Assembly: GCF_032229225.1 (NCBI RefSeq)
Contig: NZ_CP135076.1
Location: 2,275,001-2,339,000, forward strand
DNA from: Stakelama saccharophila
Lineage (GTDB): Bacteria; Pseudomonadota; Alphaproteobacteria; Sphingomonadales; Sphingomonadaceae
DNA: 64,000 bases
Reading direction: 5' to 3'
The position numbers were made by a program, and so were the translations under genes. Position 1 is the stretch's first letter. Every line of letters starts with the position of its first letter. The notes below the pieces were generated by a model, which made no database searches, was not told the origin of the DNA, and saw nothing but the letters and a program-made list of their open reading frames with translations. This document shows, piece after piece, positions 57,516 to 64,000 of this stretch.

Positions 57516-58919
57516 TCAGTCGCCGGTCAGGATGCGGTCGACGAGTTGCTTCACCGTGGGCACGAAGCCATTGGAATAAAAGGGATCGCGCTTGAAATTA
57601 TAGGCGCCGTGCCCCGCGAACATCAGATTGTCGTCCACCGGCCCGCCATGGGCGATGTCCTGCAGCGTCTTCTGGATGCAGAAGGACCGCGGGTCGGCAA
57701 GGCGGCCGGTGGAATTCGTGTCGGTATCCGCCCAGGACGAGAACTGGCACTGGCTGAGACAGCCCATGCAGTCGGCCTGGTCCTTGCGGATCATCTTCTT
57801 TTCGTCCTCGGTGACGAAGACGAGCGTGTTGTCCGGGGTCTTCAGCGCTTCGGTGTAGCCCTCGCCCACCCATTGGCGCGCGCGCAGCAGGTCGTTTCGG
57901 GTCACCCAGAAATTCTTGCCCTTCACGCCCGCATCGAGCTGGAAGACATGGTCACCCGCTTCCTGCGTGGAAAAGGCGATCTGCCGTTCCGAGCGCGCTT
58001 CGAGATTGCGCAGGAAGTCGTTGCGGACGGCCGACGAATAGAATCCGGTGGGCGAGAAACGGTGCAGCAGCACGTCGCCTTCCTCGAGCTGGGTAAGCTT
58101 TGCCTTCCACTCTTCCGGAATCGGGCTTTCCTTGGTGAGAAGCGGCCGGGTGCCGAACTGAAAGGCGATGGCGCCGAGTTCGGGATTGTCGATCCAGTTG
58201 CTCCAGTCGCGCAGATACCAGACACCGCCCGCCATCACGATCGGCGTCGAATCGGGAATGCCACCCTCGCGCATCGTCTCGCGCAGCGCCTTGACGCGCG
58301 GATAGGGGTCCTGCGGCTGCTTCGGGTCCTCGGCATTGGACAGGCCGTTATGCCCGCCGGCGAGCCAGGGATCTTCATAAACAACGGCGGCCAGCCATTC
58401 CGACGCCTTGGAATAGGCACGCTTCCACAGCGCGCGAAAGGCGCGCGCGGAGCTGACGATCGGCAGATAGTTGACGTCGTAGCCGGCCGCGATCTCGGAC
58501 AGCTTGTAGGGCATGCCGGCGCCGCAGGTAACGCCCGCCACCAGCCCCCTGGTGCGTTCCAGCACGCCGTGCAGCACGCGCTGCGCACCGCCCATTTCCC
58601 ACAGGACGTTGATGTTGATCGCGCCCTTGCCGCCGGCAATGTCCCAGGCGCGCTTCACCTGCTGGACCGCGCCCTCGATGGCATAGGCGACCAGTTCCTC
58701 GTGCCGCTCGCGCCGCGTGAGGGCGTGATAGACCTGGGGGACGATCTTGCCTTCGGCATCATAGCTGTCGGCGTTGACCGCCGATACGGTGCCGATGCCG
58801 CCGGCTGCCGCCCAGGCGCCTGCGCTGGCGTGATTGGTCGCGGCAACACCCTTTCCGCCTTCGATGAGCGGCCAGACTTCCTGACCGTTATAGACGATGG
58901 GCTGCAAGCCTTTGAACAC
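57516..58919 (-). CDS. Nitronate monooxygenase / 2-nitropropane dioxygenase-like flavoprotein
   Basis: FMN-dependent TIM-barrel enzyme of 467 residues, longer than typical nitronate monooxygenases (~350). GTG 58919 is placed exactly after GGAGGATTC; an in-frame TTG at 58934 has no such site. Flavin-binding region: AAAGGIGTVSA, VTCGAGMPYKL, PIVMAGGVWYLRDW and AFQFGTRPLLT. A C-terminal cysteine-rich segment (CMGCLSQCQF, with further Cys downstream in SFCIQ) is unusual and could bind metal or an iron-sulfur cluster. The physiological substrate is unknown; it could be an enoyl-reductase-like (FabK-related) enzyme. Confidence 0.8.
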   Translation of the reverse strand: MFKGLQPIVYNGQEVWPLIEGGKGVAATNHASAGAWAAAGGIGTVSAVNADSYDAEGKIVPQVYHALTRRERHEELVAYAIEGAVQQVKRAWDIAGGKGAININVLWEMGGAQRVLHGVLERTRGLVAGVTCGAGMPYKLSEIAAGYDVNYLPIVSSARAFRALWKRAYSKASEWLAAVVYEDPWLAGGHNGLSNAEDPKQPQDPYPRVKALRETMREGGIPDSTPIVMAGGVWYLRDWSNWIDNPELGAIAFQFGTRPLLTKESPIPEEWKAKLTQLEEGDVLLHRFSPTGFYSSAVRNDFLRNLEARSERQIAFSTQEAGDHVFQLDAGVKGKNFWVTRNDLLRARQWVGEGYTEALKTPDNTLVFVTEDEKKMIRKDQADCMGCLSQCQFSSWADTDTNSTGRLADPRSFCIQKTLQDIAHGGPVDDNLMFAGHGAYNFKRDPFYSNGFVPTVKQLVDRILTGD

Positions 58920-58982
58920 GAATCCTCCAGACAAATTTCGGGGAACCTAGCCGGTTCGCCCCGTCGACGCGAGCGCTTTACG

Positions 58983-60113
58983 CTAAAGAAAGGCCCCGGG
59001 CCTACAGATCGCCTCGCCATACAGTTTCGCATAGGCAGCGATCATGGACGCTTCACCGAATTCGGCCCGTGCCTTCTCGCGATTAGCCTCGCCGACCGTT
59101 CGCCGCCCGCCGGCGCGACCGTGGAAGATCTGCAGACAGTCGCGCAGACAGACTTCGTTGCGGTTGGGACTGATATAGGGACGATTGGCCTCCGACACCA
59201 TGGCGGTGATGTCGCCGACCGGGGTCGACACCACCGGCAGGCCCGCGGCCATCGCCTCCATCACCGAAATCGGCTGCTGTTCGCTCTTCGACGAAAGCGC
59301 AAACAGGTCGAAATGGCCGATATAGCGATGCGGGTCGGGCAGGAATCCGGGCATGACCAGATCGTCGCCCAATCCCATCAGCTCCGCCGTCTCGCGGATG
59401 CGCGCCGCTTCCGGCCCCTCACCCACGATCACCAATTGTACCCGGTTGACCATGCCCGCCGCCGCGCGGACGAGGAGCGGCAGATCTTTCACCGGCCGCA
59501 ATCCGGCGATCGTGCCGATCACCATGGCCTCGGGATGCCGCCGGAACCCCGGAATGGCATCGGGCACGGGATCTGCGGCATAACGATCGAGCGCGATGCC
59601 GTTGGAAATCCGGTGGATCTTGTCCGGTCGCTGCTTCCACGCCTTCTGCGCGATGCGTTCCAGCGTGTAGGAGGGCACCACCAGCGCCCGCGCGGCGCCA
59701 AGCGCGACGCGGCGATACATCGTGCGCACGGGGTTGATTCCGCTCGCCTCGTCCTCGTTGAAGCCATCTTCGTGATGAATGACGGGGGGCATGCCCTTGG
59801 CGAAGGCGCGCTTCGCCATCACGCCGTCGATCGCGCCCCAATTATAGGTCAGCACCAGATCGAAGGGCGCCATGAACTTCGCGATCGCTTCGTACCGGCT
59901 CACCGACGGCCTGCCGACGAGCGGCGGCGGGTTCTGCGCGATCTCGTAACGGATGCCCCTGTCGATGGCGTCGCGCGCGCCGAGTTCGCCCGGCACCCCC
60001 GACACGATGGTGTGCCGCGCCCGGTCGCCGAAGGCGTTCATCAGGCGCACGGCGCGCGCCTCCTTGCCGCCGAGCGAGAAGCTCGAATGCAGATGCAGGA
60101 TGTTGACCGTCAT
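58983..60113 (-). CDS. Glycosyltransferase family 4 protein
   Basis: GT-B fold transferase of 376 residues. N-terminal LHLHSSFSLGGKEARAVRLM is the acceptor-domain start with the GGKE loop, then GTIAGLRPVKDLPLLVRA, VIVGEGPEA and the nucleotide-sugar motif SKSEQQPISVMEAMAAGLPVV with the conserved Glu. It probably builds a cell-surface or extracellular glycan. Its ATG overlaps the stop of the upstream alpha/beta-hydrolase gene (ATGA). No other polysaccharide genes are near, so acceptor and donor are unknown. Confidence 0.88.
   Translation of the reverse strand: MTVNILHLHSSFSLGGKEARAVRLMNAFGDRARHTIVSGVPGELGARDAIDRGIRYEIAQNPPPLVGRPSVSRYEAIAKFMAPFDLVLTYNWGAIDGVMAKRAFAKGMPPVIHHEDGFNEDEASGINPVRTMYRRVALGAARALVVPSYTLERIAQKAWKQRPDKIHRISNGIALDRYAADPVPDAIPGFRRHPEAMVIGTIAGLRPVKDLPLLVRAAAGMVNRVQLVIVGEGPEAARIRETAELMGLGDDLVMPGFLPDPHRYIGHFDLFALSSKSEQQPISVMEAMAAGLPVVSTPVGDITAMVSEANRPYISPNRNEVCLRDCLQIFHGRAGGRRTVGEANREKARAEFGEASMIAAYAKLYGEAICRPGAFL
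58986..59003 (-). terminator. Candidate terminator of the glycosyltransferase gene
   Basis: On the minus strand AGGCC-cgg-GGCCT is followed by TTCTTT, overlapping the last codons and stop of the glycosyltransferase gene. The stem is short, so this is tentative. Confidence 0.4.
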
Positions 60114-61006
60114 TGCGCCGGCACCGCCGCCGCCGCGACACGGGCCAGCAGCCGGTTGATCGCCGCCTCCGCCGCCGGCTCTTCCAGCGTGGGAGCATGG
60201 CCGATGCCGGGTACGGTGACGAGTTCGACATCGTCGAACCGGCTCGCCATCCGCTCCGCCGTGGCCGCGCCGAAAATGTCCGACCGCTCGCCGCGCACCA
60301 CCAGCACCGGCCGGCCGGCAAGACTGTCGAACGCTTTCCACATGTCGGGTCCGGCCTCGTTGCCCGGCACGCGAAAGGGTTCGGCGATCTTCATGTCGTA
60401 ATCGAGCGTGATCCGCCCCGAGGGATTGAGGCGGTACAGGCGCTTCGCCATTTTCAGCCAGTCCATGATGTCATAGTCGGGATAGACGTCGGCATTGGCC
60501 TCCGCCGTGGCGCGCGCGGCATGCATCCAGGTGCCGTGCGAGTTTCCGCGTCCAACATAGCCGCGAATGCGCATCAGCCCGTCCGCTTCCAGTTCCGGGC
60601 CGACATCGTTGAGCAGCGCGCCGGCGAGGCGGCCCGTGCCCGCGGATGCCAGCAGCATCGTCAGGATGCCGCCCAGCGAAGTGCCGAACGCGACGAACCG
60701 CTCCAGCTTCAGCTCCGCGAGCAATGCCTCGATATCCTGGAGATAGGTGAGCGGCACATAGCTCATTGGGTCCCTGGCATAGGCGCTTTCGCCGCGGCCA
60801 CGCAGTTCGACCACGATCACGCGCCAGTCGCCGGCAAGTCGCTGCGCCACGGTTTCGAAGTCCCGGACGTTGCGGGTGAGCCCCGGCAGGCAGAGGATCG
60901 GGGGCCGGTCGTCACGGCCCGGATAGTCGCGGTAATGCAGCCGCAGGCCGTCATTCGACCACCAATATCCATCCACGAAAGGCGAAAGGTTGCGTCGTTC
61001 GTCCAT
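60110..61006 (-). CDS. Alpha/beta-hydrolase
   Basis: About 298 residues. Catalytic Ser in FGTSLGG (about 118), acid region GERSDIFG, His in GIGHAPTLEEP. The cap region (about 145–215) and LCLPGLTRNVRDF oxyanion strand resemble esterase/haloperoxidase-like members. ATG 61006 is chosen over GTG 61012; both ribosome sites are weak. It is coupled to the glycosyltransferase and divergent from selO, with 18 bases between the starts. The substrate is unknown. Confidence 0.87.
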   Translation of the reverse strand: MDERRNLSPFVDGYWWSNDGLRLHYRDYPGRDDRPPILCLPGLTRNVRDFETVAQRLAGDWRVIVVELRGRGESAYARDPMSYVPLTYLQDIEALLAELKLERFVAFGTSLGGILTMLLASAGTGRLAGALLNDVGPELEADGLMRIRGYVGRGNSHGTWMHAARATAEANADVYPDYDIMDWLKMAKRLYRLNPSGRITLDYDMKIAEPFRVPGNEAGPDMWKAFDSLAGRPVLVVRGERSDIFGAATAERMASRFDDVELVTVPGIGHAPTLEEPAAEAAINRLLARVAAAAVPAQ

Positions 61007-61024
61007 CGCCACCCATATCGCCGT

Positions 61025-62398
61025 ATGACCTTCTCACCGCAAGCGGCAAGCTACGCCCCCGAAACGGCGCTTCTGGAACTGGGTGAACCGTTCTACGACC
61101 CGGCCGAACCGGCGGACTTTCCGCAGACGAGGCTACGCTTCCGCAACGACCGCTGGGCGGCGTCCGTCGGCCTGGGCGGGCTAGACGATGCCGAATGGAT
61201 CGCCCATTTCGGCCGCTTCGAACCGTTGCCGGGTTCGCTGCCCGAGCCGCTGGCACTGCGCTATCACGGGCACCAGTTCCGGGTGTACAACCCCGATATC
61301 GGCGACGGGCGCGGCTTCACCTTTGCCCAGCTTCGCGACAGCCATGGCCGCCTCCTCGATCTCGGCACCAAGGGGTCGGGACAGACGCCGTACAGCCGCT
61401 TCGGCGACGGCCGGCTGACACTGAAGGGCGGCGTGCGCGAGGTGCTGGCGACCGAGATGCTGGAGGCGCTGGGCGTCGAGACGTCGAAGAGCTTCTCGCT
61501 GATCGAAACGGGCGAGGCGCTGGAGCGCGGCGACGAGCCCTCCCCCACCCGGTCCGCCGTACTGGTGCGGCTGAGCCACGGGCATATCCGTATCGGCACC
61601 TTTCAGCGGCTGGCCTATCACCGCGACGCCGAGGCGATGCGGCGGCTGATCGCCTATGTGCTGAAGCATTTCTACGGCGAGGAGGCCGGGGACGACGGGG
61701 CCGAGCGGCTGCTCGACCATGTCGTGACGCGCGCGGCGCGGCTGGCGGCAAGCTACATGGCGGCGGGCTTCGTCCACGGCGTGCTCAATTCCGACAATAT
61801 CAACGTGACGGGCGAAAGCTTCGATTACGGGCCGTGGCGGTTCGCGCCGACCTGGGACCCGGCCTTCACCGCCGCCTATTTCGATCATGCCGGCCTGTAC
61901 GCCTTCGGCCGGCAGCCGGAGGCCATCCGTTGGGACGTGATGCAGCTTGCGGTCGCGCTGCGCACGGTCAGCGAGGCACAGCCGCTGATCGACATTCTCG
62001 AAACGTTCGGCGCGCGCTATCAGCCGGCGGTGTCGGATGCGATCCTGTGGCGGCTGGGCGTGCAACCGAAGAATGCGGAAAGCGACCGTGCGCTGGTGCA
62101 GGCGGTGGAGCGTGCGCTTCGCGGGCAGGACGCGCCGATCGACCGATTCTTCTTCGATGCGTTCGGCGGCGCACTTCCGCAAGGCTATGGCGCGGCATTC
62201 GACGAAGTGCGGGCAGCGCTCGGCAGCTATAAAGCGCGCAAGGACCGCGATCACCCTTATTGGTCGGGCGGCGAACCGTGCAGCATGCTGATCGACGAGG
62301 TCGAGGCGATCTGGGCGGACATCGACCGGGCCGACGACTGGCGCGCATTCGACGCCAAGGTGGCGGCCGTGCGCGAGATGGGCGATGCGCTCACCTGA
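61025..62398 (+). CDS. selO: Protein adenylyltransferase SelO (YdiU family)
   Basis: Pseudokinase-fold enzyme of 457 residues that transfers AMP from ATP to Ser, Thr or Tyr of target proteins; bacterial members are linked to redox stress. Motifs: LDLGTKGSGQTPYSR with Lys116, GGVREVLATEML, HGHIRIGTFQ, and the inverted active site SDNINVTGESFDYGP with Asn258 and Asp267. It is slightly shorter than E. coli YdiU (~478) and there is no selenocysteine tail, as usual in bacteria. The start is supported by the conserved N-terminus; the longer open frame is a shadow of the divergent hydrolase. Confidence 0.93.
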   Translation: MTFSPQAASYAPETALLELGEPFYDPAEPADFPQTRLRFRNDRWAASVGLGGLDDAEWIAHFGRFEPLPGSLPEPLALRYHGHQFRVYNPDIGDGRGFTFAQLRDSHGRLLDLGTKGSGQTPYSRFGDGRLTLKGGVREVLATEMLEALGVETSKSFSLIETGEALERGDEPSPTRSAVLVRLSHGHIRIGTFQRLAYHRDAEAMRRLIAYVLKHFYGEEAGDDGAERLLDHVVTRAARLAASYMAAGFVHGVLNSDNINVTGESFDYGPWRFAPTWDPAFTAAYFDHAGLYAFGRQPEAIRWDVMQLAVALRTVSEAQPLIDILETFGARYQPAVSDAILWRLGVQPKNAESDRALVQAVERALRGQDAPIDRFFFDAFGGALPQGYGAAFDEVRAALGSYKARKDRDHPYWSGGEPCSMLIDEVEAIWADIDRADDWRAFDAKVAAVREMGDALT

Positions 62399-62485
62399 GC
62401 GCGGAAGTAACGGGTGTGGAAACGCACCACTATTTCGTGCATTGACGCGCGACGCGGACGGGACGAACAAGATGGAAAGACTGGC

Positions 62486-63901
62486 ATGTCCGGACAGGAA
62501 CTGATTTCGACCGAGCCCGCGACAGGCGCCACGCTATGGCGCGGCGAGGCCGGCGACGCCGATACCGAGGTTGCGACCGCGCGCGCGCACTGGGCCGAAT
62601 GGGCGGCCAAGCCACTGACCTACCGCGTCGAGGCGCTGCGGCGCTTCGCCAACGTGGTACGGGCGAAGGAAGAAGCCTTTACCGACGTTATCGCCCGCGA
62701 AACGGGCAAGCCGTTATGGGAAGCAAAGACCGAGGTCCAGTCCGTCGTCAACAAGGTCGACATTTCCGTCGCCGCCTATTCCGACCGGACCGGCCAGCGG
62801 CGGCTGGAAGGGGCGATGAACGTGCGCATGGCGCTCAGGCACAAGCCGCACGGCGTGCTGGCGGTGCTGGGGCCGTACAATTTCCCGGCCCATCTGCCCA
62901 ACGGGCACATCGTTCCAGCGCTGCTCGCCGGCAACGCCGTCGTGTTCAAACCATCGGAAAAGACCCCCGCCACGGGCGAATTTCTCGTCAATTGCTTCCA
63001 CGAGGCCGGCATTCCCGAAGGCTGCGTTCGCCTGCTGCTGGGCGGGCCGGAGCAGGGCAAGGCGCTGTCGTCGCACCCCGATATAAACGGCCTGCTGTTC
63101 ACCGGATCGGCACGCACCGGCATCGCCCTCAACCGGCAGTTCGCCGACCAGCCGGAAAAGATCCTCGCGCTGGAAATGGGTGGCAACAACCCGATCGTCG
63201 TCTGGGGCAATCCCGACCTGTATTCGGCCGCCGTGCTGATCGTACAGTCGGCCTTCACCACCGCCGGCCAGCGTTGCACCGCCGGACGCCGCCTGATCGT
63301 CGAACCGCGATTGTATGAACCGCTGCTGGCGGAACTGACGAATATCCTGGATCGCATGATCGTCGGCGAACCGCATGCCGATCCGCAGCCCTTCATGGGG
63401 CCGGTGATCGACAACGACACCGCCGACATGCTGACCGAAAGCTTCCTCGCACTGTCGACCAGGGGCGGACGGCCGCTGCGTCACATGCAGCGTCCGATCG
63501 AGGACCGACCGTTCCTGACGCCGGGCCTGATCGACATGACCGAGGCGAGCGAGCGGCCCGATATCGAGTTGTTCGGCCCGATCGTCCAGGTCATCCGCAC
63601 CGAAAGCTATGAAGACGCGATCCGCGAGGCGAACAACACGCGGTACGGCCTGTCGGCCTCGCTGATCAGCCAGGACCCCAGGCTGTACGAGCAGTTCTGG
63701 GCCAATATCCGGGCCGGCATCGTCAACTGGAATCGTCCCACCAACGGCGCATCTTCGGCGGCGCCGTTCGGCGGAATCGGCTGGTCGGGCAACCACCGGC
63801 CGAGTGCGGCCTATGCCGCCGATTACTGCGCCTATCCCGTGGTATCGAGCGAAGCCGAACAGGTGCGCGCGAGCATCGGCATCGGGCTGCGCGACGGTTG
63901 A
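62486..63901 (+). CDS. astD: N-succinylglutamate 5-semialdehyde dehydrogenase
   Basis: NAD-dependent aldehyde dehydrogenase of the arginine succinyltransferase pathway, 471 residues. Cofactor region GPYNFPAHLPNGHIVPALLAG and FTGSARTG, catalytic Glu230 (LALEMGGNNP) and Cys264 (AGQRCTAGRR). The HLPNGHIVPAL stretch is characteristic of AstD among aldehyde dehydrogenases. GGAAAG lies upstream of ATG 62486. No astA, astB or astE is in view, so it may lie at the edge of, or apart from, the ast cluster. Confidence 0.92.
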   Translation: MSGQELISTEPATGATLWRGEAGDADTEVATARAHWAEWAAKPLTYRVEALRRFANVVRAKEEAFTDVIARETGKPLWEAKTEVQSVVNKVDISVAAYSDRTGQRRLEGAMNVRMALRHKPHGVLAVLGPYNFPAHLPNGHIVPALLAGNAVVFKPSEKTPATGEFLVNCFHEAGIPEGCVRLLLGGPEQGKALSSHPDINGLLFTGSARTGIALNRQFADQPEKILALEMGGNNPIVVWGNPDLYSAAVLIVQSAFTTAGQRCTAGRRLIVEPRLYEPLLAELTNILDRMIVGEPHADPQPFMGPVIDNDTADMLTESFLALSTRGGRPLRHMQRPIEDRPFLTPGLIDMTEASERPDIELFGPIVQVIRTESYEDAIREANNTRYGLSASLISQDPRLYEQFWANIRAGIVNWNRPTNGASSAAPFGGIGWSGNHRPSAAYAADYCAYPVVSSEAEQVRASIGIGLRDG

Positions 63902-63965
63902 ACGGATGCTGGCCGCGGCCGCCGGGCCGCGCTACGCTTGCCGGGTGACGAAGGGGACATCGCGG

Positions 63966-64000
63966 ATGGTGACACGGCGCTCGCTGGTCGGCGGCGGCAT
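63966..64000 (+). CDS. 5' end of a probable Tat-exported protein (truncated by window edge)
   Basis: Only 11 full codons are visible (MVTRRSLVGGG). The twin arginine followed by a hydrophobic glycine-rich stretch looks like a Tat signal peptide. GAAGGGG lies 9–15 bases upstream. The product cannot be identified. Confidence 0.5.
   Translation, partial: MVTRRSLVGGG

Noticed and set aside
58920..58934. TTG start for the nitronate-monooxygenase-like gene
   Set aside because: GGAGG lies inside this stretch and is ideally spaced for GTG 58919.

Overview
The window reads as the chromosome of an alphaproteobacterium of the order Sphingomonadales (Sphingomonas or a close relative). This is inferred from the high GC content with strong third-position GC bias, a TonB-receptor-centred carbohydrate locus, the otsB–GH15–otsA order, and intergenic palindromic repeats of sphingomonad type. 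I see no rRNA, tRNA, CRISPR array, prophage or classical insertion sequence. Coding density is high and many genes overlap by 1–26 bases.

Layout. (1) 1–15574 is a carbohydrate-utilisation locus. It holds two GH92 mannosidase-family enzymes, a GH43, a GH2, a 1011-residue TonB-dependent receptor, a FucP-like sugar/H+ symporter, a sugar-porter-family MFS transporter and a ROK regulator. AT-rich palindromes (ATTTG-N-CAAAT type) precede the receptor and the second GH92 and are candidate operators. (2) 15851–21029 holds a translationally coupled CocE-type hydrolase and ATP-grasp enzyme, a galactose mutarotase and a GreA/GreB-family factor with a good intrinsic terminator. (3) 21319–32241 holds 5-oxoprolinase and a leucine/isovalerate catabolic set (ivd, mccB, mccA, a MaoC-like hydratase). 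Between mccB and mccA sits a ~0.5 kb cassette: a DUF559 endonuclease-like gene bracketed by inverted palindromic repeats. (4) 32222–36212 is a coupled trehalose operon, otsB–GH15–otsA. (5) 36409–44062 holds tamA–tamB (outer-membrane protein/envelope assembly) and a divergent YihY family protein. (6) 44037–50727 holds malate synthase G, then a MarR regulator divergent from hpd and hmgA (tyrosine/homogentisate degradation), followed by a heme-oxygenase-like N-hydroxylase (YqcI/YcgG) and a DUF1989 gene with an anomalous start. (7) 50810–64000 holds a lone prepilin peptidase, a thiolase, an SLC13-type permease, an SH3-domain protein, a D-2-hydroxyacid dehydrogenase, a glycine-zipper lipoprotein, a nitronate monooxygenase-like enzyme, a glycosyltransferase with an α/β-hydrolase, SelO, AstD and the first codons of a probable Tat-exported protein.

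How the genes work together. The first block imports and trims mannose-containing glycans. Catabolism of leucine (ivd/mcc) and tyrosine (hpd/hmgA) feeds acetyl-CoA and acetoacetate to the thiolase, and malate synthase assimilates glyoxylate. The items I judge least explained are the DUF559 cassette with its terminal inverted repeats, the gntA-like/DUF1989 junction (possible ATA start or −1 frameshift), the ATP-grasp/CocE pair, and a possible attenuator between ivd and mccB. All functions are inferred from sequence motifs and recall of families; no search was run.
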